Assembly (NCBI GenBank): GCA_047602755.1 | Contig: JBLKOM010000006.1 | Location: 84,458 to 148,457 of the forward strand | Direction of reading: 5' to 3' | Source of the DNA: JACJVV01 sp047602755 | Lineage (GTDB): Archaea; Nanobdellota; Nanobdellia; Woesearchaeales; JACJVV01 | Length of the DNA: 64,000 nucleotides | Shown here: positions 35,450 through 44,622 of the stretch, piece by piece | Layout: every line of letters starts with the position of its first letter | Numbering within the stretch: the stretch's first letter is position 1 | Translations under genes and position numbers: made by a program | The notes under the pieces: generated by a model | Database searches by the model: none | Seen by the model: only the letters and a program-made list of their open reading frames with translations | What the model was told of the DNA's origin: nothing

Positions 35450-36244
35450 CTATATCTCTATTAGTGTTGTATCTGAGGGAGGATTCATATCTCCTGGTCT
35501 TAAATTATTAAATGCAGCTGAGCTATATCTTGCAACTCTGTTTTGTCTACCTTCTGAATCTATTTCAAAAACACGATATGGTAAACTGTATAATTCATTT
35601 GCCTCTAATAAATAATTTTTATTTTGTTTTTCAAATTCAACAACTACACAACGTCTATTTTCACAACTAACAGTAGAACCTATAACAGCATTATCTAATT
35701 CTGTAATCCAATCAGATGCTAATTTCTGAGGATAATGTTTATCATAATCTATTATAGTATGCCTCCTTAAATTTGCAAGATTACAATCATTTCCATTATA
35801 TCTCCTATTATTTACACAATAAGCATAAGCAGTTCCATCAATAAAATAAATAGTATTATACCTAAAAGTAGTTCCTGGAATATCAACTAAATTTCTTAAC
35901 CATACTATTATAATATCATCTCTTATTTGTACTTGAAAGCCTTCTTCTTCATCATAATACTCATAAGAGGTTAATTCATTATAGTTTTCCTTAAGCTTAA
36001 TGATTGCAGAATCTAGTATAATTTCTGATTCTGGACATTCAAAAAAGTTACAATTATCATCAGGATTTCTAGCAACAAAAGAACCATCAGGACATTCTTT
36101 AACATCTTGTGCACAAAAGACTATATCATCTGAAGAATCATCTATTAAATCCGATGGACCATTATCAATTATGTTATTTTGTGAACAACCTATCACAAAT
36201 AGCATAACCATTAATGTTAAAGTAAGAATTAATTTTTTTTTCAT
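35450..36244 (-). CDS. Secreted lipoprotein-like protein with a Cys-rich domain
   Basis: A signal peptide ends in a lipobox-like VIGC (residue ~20). A short Asp-rich spacer follows, then a small Cys-rich module (FCAQDVKECPDGSFVARNP... CNFFECP, about 43-70) that I have seen in many secreted archaeal proteins. The remaining ~190 residues are beta-rich with two Cys pairs (YCVNNRRYNGNDC, SCENRRCVVVEF). A GGGGTG site precedes the ATG. Function unknown. Confidence 0.7.
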   Translation of the reverse strand: MKKKLILTLTLMVMLFVIGCSQNNIIDNGPSDLIDDSSDDIVFCAQDVKECPDGSFVARNPDDNCNFFECPESEIILDSAIIKLKENYNELTSYEYYDEEEGFQVQIRDDIIIVWLRNLVDIPGTTFRYNTIYFIDGTAYAYCVNNRRYNGNDCNLANLRRHTIIDYDKHYPQKLASDWITELDNAVIGSTVSCENRRCVVVEFEKQNKNYLLEANELYSLPYRVFEIDSEGRQNRVARYSSAAFNNLRPGDMNPPSDTTLIEI

Positions 36245-36341
36245 TTAATACACCCCATTTTTAATTAATAATACTAATTAAATTTAATAATTTATAAGAT
36301 TTTTCCAAAGAATATATATATATTAAAAGAATTTAAACTAT

Positions 36342-36899
36342 ATGAAACATTGGATAAAAATATTCCAAAAACATAGAAAACAAATTGAATTATATGGTAT
36401 TTTATCTTTAATAGCTATTTTATTGTTATTTCTGTTCTTAGATATAATATTAGCTACTATTGTTGTGATTTGTTTCATAGGTGCAAATATATTATTAAGA
36501 ATGTATAGAAGAATTCTTCCGGGTGTACCAATTGAATTTGAGGTTGTTATAATGGGGTCAATAGTATGCACTATTGCCTTTAATATATGGGCTGGTTTAA
36601 TTGTTGCAATTTTTGGAAGTTTACTTGCAGAATTTTTAAATCAATTTATATCACCGCATAGTTTAGTAAATATGGGAATTTATTTCTTAATTCCTTTTAT
36701 TGCACTTTTTTTAGATGCCAGTAACATTCAAACAATTGGGTTTATGATTGCAATAATTGCTAATATAATTATTTTCATAATCTTTATGTTTATGGGATAT
36801 GATTTAGTAAAGAATTTTGCATTTAGTATAACAAATGTATTTTGGAATTATTTAATGTTTAAATATGTTGCAGGAATTTTACTTGTGATGTTGGTGTAG
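36342..36899 (+). CDS. Multi-pass membrane protein
   Basis: The 185-residue protein is almost wholly hydrophobic, with about five spans and a basic N-terminal tail (KHWIKIFQKHRKQ). An R-[IR]-x-PG-[VT] element resembles one in the 56533 product, so distant relation is possible. A TATA-like ATATATATTAAAAG lies ~27 bases before the ATG. I recognise no family. Confidence 0.6.
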   Translation: MKHWIKIFQKHRKQIELYGILSLIAILLLFLFLDIILATIVVICFIGANILLRMYRRILPGVPIEFEVVIMGSIVCTIAFNIWAGLIVAIFGSLLAEFLNQFISPHSLVNMGIYFLIPFIALFLDASNIQTIGFMIAIIANIIIFIIFMFMGYDLVKNFAFSITNVFWNYLMFKYVAGILLVMLV

Positions 36900-36923
36900 A
36901 TGTTTATTGATACTGCTTGTTAA

Positions 36924-38063
36924 TTAATATTTTCTTTCAATATGACTTTTAGGGGTTATTTCTATCAAAGAGAATTTTTTATTAGGATTTATTTTATTCC
37001 ATTCTGCAATATTATCTTTCATAGATAATCTTTCTTGAGTAGGATAGTCTCTACCAAATGATTGATTTCCTCCCCATGCATGTGCTGCCCCATATACTGC
37101 TATTGCATATGCATTTATTTGATTTGAGATTATACTTAGTAATACATCTTCACGATCTTCTAAGACTATTTCCCAAAGTCTATCTCTTTCTTTAGGATTT
37201 AAACCACCCCTTCTTATTCTTTCTCTGGCTTGACCTGCTTCAATATTAAGTCCTGCTTCCTCAGCCGATTCAATTGAAATAAGATAATTAATCGCAATAT
37301 GTCCTACTGCATTGTATTTATATTCTTCACCTATATTATTAGCTACATAAAGTTCTGTAGATTCTTTTACTTTTTCTGCTTCATCTTTAAGTGCTTCTAA
37401 TTGCCTGTGTAAACTAGCTAAATATGTTGTCCTTATTTGTTCTATATTACTTGATATGGTATAGTATTCTTCAGGTATTTCCCCTTGATTTGCTAATTCT
37501 ATTTCTTGTTTTGTTTCAATAATTCTTTGGTTAATTCTTGTAAGATCAATCTCAAAAATACTCTTAAAGATTCTTTCGTAAGCAATAGTACTAGTTATTA
37601 CCCCCTCTGTTAGTTCTGCAACTCCTTCTTTATATATCCTAGTAAATCCTATATTATTAACCAAGTATTCTAAAATTTTATAGATATCTCTTTGAGAACT
37701 TTCAATTTTTCTTTCTACTTCTTGTGTTGGATTTTCCACCATATGAGTTTGCCTTATATGCACTAAAGTATATCTTGCACCAGGAGTAATATATTTATCA
37801 ACAGATGATGCTCCAGGTATTTCAGCAGGGAAATCTAAAAGAAACTGATTTGCTTCTGTAATAGATTCCAAATTAAAACTTCTTGGAGCAACTGCATTTA
37901 AGTCATCATGAAAAACTGGTTGATTTCTCCAATTATTATAACCAAGAAAAGTAATCATTCCAGCTGCAACTAACCCCATTCCTGAAGTAATAAAACTTCT
38001 TAATCTAGTTTTTTTTACTTTAGATTCTAATGTTTCATCTTTGTTCTGGTTTGATTGTTTCAT
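36924..38063 (-). CDS. Membrane-anchored protein with possible TraB/ChaN (Tiki-superfamily)-like domain
   Basis: The 379-residue protein has a basic N-terminus and one span (about 26-44). The rest is soluble and helical, probably outside the membrane. The sequence VHIRQTH near residue 95, IYKEGVAEL near 145, and EDREDVL... then VYGAAHAWGG near 320-345 recall the Tiki/TraB/ChaN superfamily, which keeps a Gly-x-x-His motif. The match is weak and by eye. An alternative is an unrelated lineage-specific envelope protein. Confidence 0.55.
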   Translation of the reverse strand: MKQSNQNKDETLESKVKKTRLRSFITSGMGLVAAGMITFLGYNNWRNQPVFHDDLNAVAPRSFNLESITEANQFLLDFPAEIPGASSVDKYITPGARYTLVHIRQTHMVENPTQEVERKIESSQRDIYKILEYLVNNIGFTRIYKEGVAELTEGVITSTIAYERIFKSIFEIDLTRINQRIIETKQEIELANQGEIPEEYYTISSNIEQIRTTYLASLHRQLEALKDEAEKVKESTELYVANNIGEEYKYNAVGHIAINYLISIESAEEAGLNIEAGQARERIRRGGLNPKERDRLWEIVLEDREDVLLSIISNQINAYAIAVYGAAHAWGGNQSFGRDYPTQERLSMKDNIAEWNKINPNKKFSLIEITPKSHIERKY

Positions 38064-38171
38064 TTTCGAAATATTTTGTAGTAAATATCATTCATTTTTA
38101 TTTTTCATTTGTTCAACATTTTGTTTTAATAAATTTAGTTTTTATATATATAACAAAAAAAATAAAAAAAA

Positions 38172-38921
38172 TTATTTCATAGGAACTCTTATTGTGAATG
38201 TTACATCCCAATTTTGTCTTTCACCATCTTTATATGTAACACCTGGTCTTAAGACATATTGAATTCCATCTTTTGTATCATATCTTGCAATAGGCCTTAC
38301 TGAAATTGCTGTAGAATCTGTATCAGATATAGCAACATTTTCTAAACCTAATCTTATTCTTCCAGATTGATTCTCAGCAATTTGATATGAAGGAGTAAAT
38401 CTTGCTATTAACTGATCATTTCCTGATTCAACATGATTGTAACCTACTCCTGCATCAATCATTTTTTTACCTGCTCGTGTAGTTGATAATAAATAACCTC
38501 CTAATTGTTTTTGATTGCCTGTTATTTCGCCAGTAGGTAATACACCTGTTAATAATAGCATAACATCTGTTAAACTATTATCTGTTACATGTTGAGTAGA
38601 AGCTCCAGCTTCAAGATACAAATCACCAGTTCCATTATTACTTGTAGCAGTCCCTCCAACACTAACATAAGGAACTTGTCCAGCTACATAATACATTAGC
38701 TTATCAGTTATATCACCCTTAATTTTTAATGTAGGTGCAATAACTGTTCTTTCTACACCTGAAGATGTTTTAATATGTGTTACTGCTGCTTGATATTGTC
38801 CAGGTTTATTTGACCTTATTGCTTCGCCCATATCAGCATTTGTTAAAGATGGCAATAGTGTAGCAAGTCCAATTACAAGGTATTTTTTTGCACTATTTAC
38901 AAACCCATTAACTTTTTTCAT
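38172..38921 (-). CDS. Secreted beta-rich protein, possible beta-barrel fold
   Basis: The 249-residue protein has a signal peptide (about 1-29, ending SLTNA). The remainder consists of alternating polar/hydrophobic strands with short Gly/Asp/Asn turns (GTGDLYLEAG..., LTGVLPTGEITG...). It ends in alternating strand residues (WDVTFTIRVPMK). The pattern is like bacterial outer-membrane barrels of the MetA-phenol-degradation type, which would be odd in an archaeon. It follows a 30-codon gene two codons upstream with GGAGGTAAATAAAATG. A secreted beta-sandwich is the alternative. Confidence 0.6.
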   Translation of the reverse strand: MKKVNGFVNSAKKYLVIGLATLLPSLTNADMGEAIRSNKPGQYQAAVTHIKTSSGVERTVIAPTLKIKGDITDKLMYYVAGQVPYVSVGGTATSNNGTGDLYLEAGASTQHVTDNSLTDVMLLLTGVLPTGEITGNQKQLGGYLLSTTRAGKKMIDAGVGYNHVESGNDQLIARFTPSYQIAENQSGRIRLGLENVAISDTDSTAISVRPIARYDTKDGIQYVLRPGVTYKDGERQNWDVTFTIRVPMK

Positions 38922-38933
38922 TTTATTTACCTC

Positions 38934-39026
38934 CTAGTATATCCATTCACCATCTATATAGGTGTATTCACCTTTGATTTCCAATTCATGATATTCAATC
39001 TCTTGATTACCAAGTACGCCTTTCAT
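38934..39026 (-). CDS. 30-residue small protein between the zinc ribbon and the beta-rich protein
   Basis: The ATG at 39026 overlaps the zinc-ribbon stop as ATGA. The 30 codons (MKGVLGNQEIEYHELEIKGE and on to TYIDGEWIY) end in TAG 12 bases before the beta-rich gene ATG, within its ribosome-binding site region. The upstream GGGGGTGG would serve as its own site. The residue pattern is beta-like and protein-like. The tight packing argues for a real gene or a coupling peptide. Confidence 0.55.
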   Translation of the reverse strand: MKGVLGNQEIEYHELEIKGEYTYIDGEWIY

Positions 39027-39136
39027 TCAAAACCACCCCCCATTATTTCGATTTCAATTGAAGGAATTCTTTCTTTCAAACATATAGGACAAAATTTATC
39101 CTCTTGAATTATATTGTATCCACATTTGCATTTCAT
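39023..39136 (-). CDS. Tiny zinc-ribbon protein
   Basis: From the ATG at 39136 the product is 37 residues: MKCKCGYNIIQEDKFCPICL... A CxC and a CxxC give a four-Cys zinc-binding set. GGGGTGAT lies just before this ATG, so I reject the longer reading to 39244, whose extra part is hydrophobic and crosses the promoter. It is the first gene of a three-gene unit with the 30-residue protein and the beta-rich protein, divergent from a TrmB regulator. Confidence 0.6.
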   Translation of the reverse strand: MKCKCGYNIIQEDKFCPICLKERIPSIEIEIMGGGFE

Positions 39137-39204
39137 ATATATCACCCCAATTTTATTGTGACTAATACTACTATAAAGTAATAAATAATATATAAATGTT
39201 ATCT

Positions 39205-39241
39205 CCCCTTTAAGGGGTTGATATAGAAAAATATTTATATA
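39205..39241 (+). promoter_or_regulatory. CCCCTT-T-AAGGGG operator candidate and TATA box of the TrmB gene
   Basis: A perfect 13-bp palindrome (39205-39217) lies just upstream of ATATTTATATA (39231-39241), which is ~25 bases before the ATG at 39261. A regulator bound here could control both the TrmB gene and the divergent zinc-ribbon operon. Confidence 0.55.
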
Positions 39242-39260
39242 CAATTAATATACAATTAAT

Positions 39261-40838
39261 ATGGATTTATCCGTACTTGAAGAAATAGGAATGACTAAAG
39301 GAGAAATTGCTGTATATTTAGCATTACTAGAGATTGGAAGTTCAACTGTTGGTCCTATTGCAGACAAAGCAAAAGTAAGTAGTTCTAAAATATATGATAT
39401 TCTTGAAAGATTAATAGATAAGGGTCTTGCAAATTATGTAATAAGAGAAAATACAAAATATTTTGATGCTGCACAACCTAATAGAATTTTGGATTACATG
39501 CAAGACAAGAAAAAACAAATTGAAGATAAAGAAGAAAAAATAAAGCAAATGCTACCCGAATTAGAATTAAAACAAAACTTAAACCAAAAAAAACAAGAAG
39601 TCAATGTATATGAAGGAATTAAAGGAATAAAAACAGTTAGAGAAAAATCATTAAGAGAAATGAAGAAAGGAGAAGAGTTCTATATACTTGGTGCGTCTGC
39701 AGCATCAAATCTAAAGTTAGGAGATTATTGGATGAATTATCATAGAAGAAGATCACAGCAAAAGATAGGATTAAAGATGCTAATTAATAGAGATGCACCA
39801 AAACATCATTTAGATGAAAGAAATGTACTACCTCATACAGATGTTAAATATATGCCATTTGATGCATCAACACCAGCATGGATTGAAATATATAACGAAA
39901 GAGCAGTTGTGGGGATTGCAGAAGATGAACCTATATCTATTGAAATAAAAAGCAAAAAAGCTGCTCAAAGTTTTAGATCATATTTTGAAGCATTATGGAA
40001 TCAGGATACTGGAGTGACAAAAGGATGGAAAGCATTTGAACAGTCACTAAACAATATGCTTGATGAAATTCCACAAGATGGAGAGTATCAAGTTTATGGA
40101 GCAGCAATGGGTCCTAATAATAGTATTAAAAATTATATAAATTTTTTTAGTAAATTTCACAAAAGAAGAATAAGTAAAAAAATTAATGTAAGATTATTAT
40201 TTTATCAAGATGGGCTAGAACAAGTTAATAAATATAAAAAAAATATATCATGGTTTGAAAGAGGACAAATAAAATTTCTAAATTATAATCAAGAATCACC
40301 TGTACAAGTATTCACATATAATGATAAAGCCTTGTTAACTATTCATGAAAAAGAACCTACAGTTATTTACATCAATAATAAAAATATTGCAAATTCTTTT
40401 CGAAAGAATTTTGAAAATAGTTGGAATCAAGAAGTAAGAATACTAAGAGGTATAGATTCAATGAAAATACTTTTTAATGAATTTTTAGAATTTGATAAAG
40501 TTGATATGATAGCTGCAAAAGGATATTTTATTGATAAATGTCCAAAATTTATAGATCAATGGGAGAAAATAGCAATTAAAAAAAAAATTAAAATACGAAA
40601 TATTGTTGATTTAAGCACAAGAGGACATCGAATTACAAAATTTAAATTTGCAGAAACTAAATATACATTAAATAATGAATTTTCAGAACTTAGTGTAATA
40701 ACAATTTATGGAAATAAGGTTGTGATAAGTAATTGGACAAAAGAAGAACCAATAATAATAATAATTGAGAATAAAGAAATAAATGAAATGTATAAAAAAC
40801 AATTTGAATTATTATGGAAAAAAGAAAACTTTAAGTAA
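39261..40838 (+). CDS. TrmB-family regulator with three tandem effector domains
   Basis: Residues 1-~80 are a TrmB winged helix (GMTKGEIAVYLALLEIGSSTVGPIA... SKIYDILERLIDKGL). A coiled coil follows (~80-115). The typical TrmB effector module is then present three times (about 120-262, 263-400, 400-525), each with a Y-x-[LYA]-[GA]-A-style opening, a basic helix, and ending in S-[FY]-[RE]-x-x-F-E-x-x-W-[NK]. Usual members have one module (compare 55652 in this window). TrmB proteins sense sugars or other ligands. The start is leaderless with an upstream palindrome. Confidence 0.85.
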   Translation: MDLSVLEEIGMTKGEIAVYLALLEIGSSTVGPIADKAKVSSSKIYDILERLIDKGLANYVIRENTKYFDAAQPNRILDYMQDKKKQIEDKEEKIKQMLPELELKQNLNQKKQEVNVYEGIKGIKTVREKSLREMKKGEEFYILGASAASNLKLGDYWMNYHRRRSQQKIGLKMLINRDAPKHHLDERNVLPHTDVKYMPFDASTPAWIEIYNERAVVGIAEDEPISIEIKSKKAAQSFRSYFEALWNQDTGVTKGWKAFEQSLNNMLDEIPQDGEYQVYGAAMGPNNSIKNYINFFSKFHKRRISKKINVRLLFYQDGLEQVNKYKKNISWFERGQIKFLNYNQESPVQVFTYNDKALLTIHEKEPTVIYINNKNIANSFRKNFENSWNQEVRILRGIDSMKILFNEFLEFDKVDMIAAKGYFIDKCPKFIDQWEKIAIKKKIKIRNIVDLSTRGHRITKFKFAETKYTLNNEFSELSVITIYGNKVVISNWTKEEPIIIIIENKEINEMYKKQFELLWKKENFK

Positions 40839-40909
40839 TCAAATTTATTAATATATAATAATATATAATACCTAAAATAAATTAAATACAAAAAACATTA
40901 TTATAAAAA

Positions 40910-41707
40910 ATGGCAAAGATAGGATTAATATTAGGAGGAGGAGGAACACGAGGATATGCACATATAGGTGTACTTAAAGTAATTGATAAACTAGGAATAA
41001 AGATTGATGCAGTTGCTGGATGCAGCGTTGGTTCCTTAATTGGTGCAGCATACTGCTCTGGAACTTCTCCTGATGAAATTGAGAAATATGCAAAAAAACT
41101 TGGATTATTAGATGTATTTGATGTTAATATATCACCTAAAGGAATCAGAACAACAAAGAAACTTGAGAAAATATTTAATGATACCGTTCAAGTAAATAAA
41201 TTTGAAGATCTTAAAATTCCATTATTTATTAATGCAGTAAATTTATCAAAGACCAAAGAAGAGATTTTTAGTAAAGGAAATATTTTTGATGCGATAAGAG
41301 CAAGTGTAAGTGTACCAGGATTAGTTAGCCCTTACAAAATAGGTTCAGATTATTATGTTGATGGTGGAGTTATGAATTCAGAACCAGTTTCAATATTGCC
41401 AAATACTATTAAAAGATATATAATTGTTGACGTATCACCATTAGGTAAATTAGAAATAGAAAAAGCAAATGTTATTGATATAATAGATATTTCAATGAGG
41501 ATAATGCAAAAAGAATCATGGAAATTAAGAAATATGGGTATATTAAAAAGAAAACATGTTATAATAAAACCAAATTTATATAAAAATTTATTATTAGAAC
41601 CTAGAAAAAAATATACTGAGATAATAAAAGAAGGAGAGATTGCAGCATTAAGAAAACAAAAAGAATTACAAAACCTGTCAAAATCATGGTATCATTTAAA
41701 GAAATAA
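40910..41707 (+). CDS. Patatin-like phospholipase
   Basis: The 265-residue enzyme has GLILGGGGTRGYAHIGVL (oxyanion loop), the nucleophile elbow GCSVG (Ser near residue 40) and the catalytic Asp in YVDGGVMNSEPV. It is of the RssA/COG1752 type, without a signal peptide, and presumably hydrolyses lipid acyl esters at the inner membrane face. Archaeal membrane lipids are ethers, so its substrate is unclear. It lies 71 bases after the TrmB gene. Confidence 0.87.
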   Translation: MAKIGLILGGGGTRGYAHIGVLKVIDKLGIKIDAVAGCSVGSLIGAAYCSGTSPDEIEKYAKKLGLLDVFDVNISPKGIRTTKKLEKIFNDTVQVNKFEDLKIPLFINAVNLSKTKEEIFSKGNIFDAIRASVSVPGLVSPYKIGSDYYVDGGVMNSEPVSILPNTIKRYIIVDVSPLGKLEIEKANVIDIIDISMRIMQKESWKLRNMGILKRKHVIIKPNLYKNLLLEPRKKYTEIIKEGEIAALRKQKELQNLSKSWYHLKK

Positions 41708-41723
41708 TTCGAAGTTAATATTT

Positions 41724-44474
41724 TTATTCAAATTTAATATTAATACCTTGAAGCATACTTTGTTCTATGAATTCTTCCCGAATTGACATTTTTATTACTT
41801 CTGATAATACCACAATTACAAAACCTAATACAAAGACAACAGTCCAATCAATTAGATTAAGGGATATTGTTCCAAATATTTCTCTTCCAAATTCTGTATG
41901 TATTGCTAAAATTGTAACAAAAAAAGATGCAAAAAATGCTACAAATACAGACGGATTTTTCAAGAAACCATCTTTGAATACAGTATCATGAAGTCTTTTT
42001 GCATTAAAGATATGAAATAATCCAGATACTATTAAGACTGCAAAAGACATAGTCATTGCTCTTGCTAAGGAAGATTGCATAATATTTATCTCCCATAGGA
42101 AAATTCCAAATGAAGTAAATAACATAACAGGTGCAATTGTTAATATTTTAGTTATAATATATCTAGATAATAGTTTAGAATTAGAAGGTCTTGGTTTTTG
42201 AGCCATAATATTAGCATGTGATGGTTCAATACTTAATGCTAGAGCTGGAAATGTACTCGTAACAAAATTAACAAATAAAATCATTAAAGGTGATAATGGT
42301 AAATTCATACTAAATCCAAATAATACTGCTAAAAAAATAATACCTACTTGAGAAAAATTACCAGTTAAAAGATAATATATAAACCTTACAATATTGCAAT
42401 ATATTGTTCTTCCTTCTTTTATTGCTTGCACTATTGTAGTAAAGTTATCATCATTTAATACCATATCTGAAGCTTCTCTAGCTACATCAGTTCCTTTCTT
42501 ACCCATTGCAACACCAATATCTGCTTTTTTTAATGCTGGTGCATCATTAACACCATCACCAGTCATTGCAACAATCTCACCTTTTCTTTGCAAAGAAGAA
42601 ACAATTCTAAATTTATGTTCAGGGGTTGTTCTAGCAAATATACAAATATCTTCAATCATTGAATCAAGTTCTTTATCAGTCCAAGTATCAAGTTCATGCC
42701 CCTCAATAATCTTGAATCTTTGCTTGGTTACAATATTTAATTGTTTTCCAATATGCTCTGCTGTTGATTTATGGTCACCTGTAATCATAATTACTTCTAC
42801 GCCAGCATCTTTACAATCTAAAATTGCTTCATAAACATCGCTTCTTATTGGATCTCTGATTCCAACAATACCCTCTAAAACAAATTTATTTTTTAATGAT
42901 TTAGATATTTCTGTATCTGATTTGTAATTCTTTAATTCCTTGGTTGCAACAGCCATTACACGTAATCCTTCTGAACTATAAGAATGAATCTTTTTCAATA
43001 AAGAAGAACGTTTTTTAGAAGTAAGTTTTATAAATTTATTATTAATTCTATAATATGTACATTTATCAATAACTTTTTCAGATGCACCTTTCATATAAGC
43101 AATTACAGAACGTTTATTTTTTATTTTGTTAACAGTAATCATATATTTATCCTTTGGGTCAAAAGGAATTTCAAATATTCTTTTATTTTCTTTTTTAATT
43201 GTAGAATCATTTAATTTTAAACTTTTTGCAATTGTTAAAAAAGCACCTTCAGTTGGCTCACCGATAAGTTCCCATTCTTTATTAATCATAGATAATTCTG
43301 AATCATTACACAAAATACAAGCTGATAAAAATTTGTCATATCTTTTTAATAATGATACACTAATTTCACGGTTTTTATGAAAAAATCTATTATAAGGTTC
43401 ATATGGTTTACCTTTAACTGTAAATTCTTTTTCATCTGCAAACATTATTTTCTCTGCAAACATTCTATTTTCTGTTAATGTACCTGTTTTATCACTACAT
43501 ATTACTGTAGTTGTGCCTAAAGTTTCAACAGAATTAAGATTTTTGATTATTGCATTATGCTTAGCCATTCGTTTAACTCCTTTTGATAACGCTAATGTCA
43601 TCGATAAAGGAAAACTTTCAGGGATTCCAGCCACTATTACTGAACCTACAACAAGTATTGAAATTGGTAATGGAGTATTAAAATAATTTAATATTACAAA
43701 TAATATTGCACCACATATAATTACAATCCAAGAAAGATTAGTGCTCATTTTATCAACTTTAATTTGTAAAGGAGTTTTTTTACCCTCTAAACTTTTAATT
43801 GTTGAAGTAATTTTTCCAATTTCAGTATTAAGACCAGTTTTTACAACAAGACCTATTCCTCTCCCACTAGTGATTGATGTTCCACTAAAACACATATTAT
43901 CCTGATCACCAAGAACAACGTTTTTACTATGAATAGTATCAATGTGTTTATGTTTTGTTAATGATTCACCTGTTAAAATAGATTCATCGATTGTTAAACT
44001 ATTACTCTCAATAACTCTTAAATCTGCTGGAATTATTACTCCTCGTTTAAGATAAATTATATCCCCTGGGACAATATCTTCTGAATTAATTGTGATTTTT
44101 TGGCCACTACGTAATACTTCAATAGTTTTTACAGATAACTTAGAAATAGCTTGCAGAGTTCTATCAGCACTATACTCTTGTATAAAACTTAGAATTATTG
44201 TTATAAATATAATAAACATAATAACATAGAATTCAATTGCATGGTCCAAAAAATATGAAATTAAACCTGCTGTAAAAAGAACATATATTAATATATTATT
44301 TACTTGTTTAAGAAACATTTTAACAACTCTAAATGAATCCTCACGAACTAAAGTGTTTTTACCATATTTTGCAAGTCTAATATCTGATTCTTCCTTAGTA
44401 ATACCATTAAAATTAGAACCTAGCTGTTTTAAGGATTCATCAACAGAAATGCTATAAAAGTTCTCGGCCACCAT
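41724..44474 (-). CDS. Cation-transporting P-type ATPase (P2-like)
   Basis: The 916-residue pump has an N-terminal cation-ATPase domain (SVDESLKQLGSNF...), TGES (LTGESLTKH), the ion-pathway motif VAGIPESFPLSMTLAL (PES in place of PEG), the phosphorylation site SDKTGTLTENRM, the KGASE nucleotide loop, TGDH and TGDGVNDAPALKKADIG. Ten spans are apparent. The layout fits calcium/manganese-type P2 ATPases; the ion cannot be decided by eye. It converges with the patatin gene. Confidence 0.9.
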   Translation of the reverse strand: MVAENFYSISVDESLKQLGSNFNGITKEESDIRLAKYGKNTLVREDSFRVVKMFLKQVNNILIYVLFTAGLISYFLDHAIEFYVIMFIIFITIILSFIQEYSADRTLQAISKLSVKTIEVLRSGQKITINSEDIVPGDIIYLKRGVIIPADLRVIESNSLTIDESILTGESLTKHKHIDTIHSKNVVLGDQDNMCFSGTSITSGRGIGLVVKTGLNTEIGKITSTIKSLEGKKTPLQIKVDKMSTNLSWIVIICGAILFVILNYFNTPLPISILVVGSVIVAGIPESFPLSMTLALSKGVKRMAKHNAIIKNLNSVETLGTTTVICSDKTGTLTENRMFAEKIMFADEKEFTVKGKPYEPYNRFFHKNREISVSLLKRYDKFLSACILCNDSELSMINKEWELIGEPTEGAFLTIAKSLKLNDSTIKKENKRIFEIPFDPKDKYMITVNKIKNKRSVIAYMKGASEKVIDKCTYYRINNKFIKLTSKKRSSLLKKIHSYSSEGLRVMAVATKELKNYKSDTEISKSLKNKFVLEGIVGIRDPIRSDVYEAILDCKDAGVEVIMITGDHKSTAEHIGKQLNIVTKQRFKIIEGHELDTWTDKELDSMIEDICIFARTTPEHKFRIVSSLQRKGEIVAMTGDGVNDAPALKKADIGVAMGKKGTDVAREASDMVLNDDNFTTIVQAIKEGRTIYCNIVRFIYYLLTGNFSQVGIIFLAVLFGFSMNLPLSPLMILFVNFVTSTFPALALSIEPSHANIMAQKPRPSNSKLLSRYIITKILTIAPVMLFTSFGIFLWEINIMQSSLARAMTMSFAVLIVSGLFHIFNAKRLHDTVFKDGFLKNPSVFVAFFASFFVTILAIHTEFGREIFGTISLNLIDWTVVFVLGFVIVVLSEVIKMSIREEFIEQSMLQGINIKFE

Positions 44475-44622
44475 CTTTTTAGTAACCTATAAGATACTAC
44501 ATTTATATTTATTTTGGATATTTTAATAGAAAATTGTGTTTTTGATAAAAAAGAAGAAAAGTCCGATTATAATCAACTTATCCATATTATTATATTAGAA
44601 AATAAAAATTATAATCTTAAAC

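Noticed and set aside
39137..39244. Upstream extension of the zinc-ribbon gene
   Set aside because: The added residues are hydrophobic and cross the promoter, while a good GGGGTGAT site marks the ATG at 39136.
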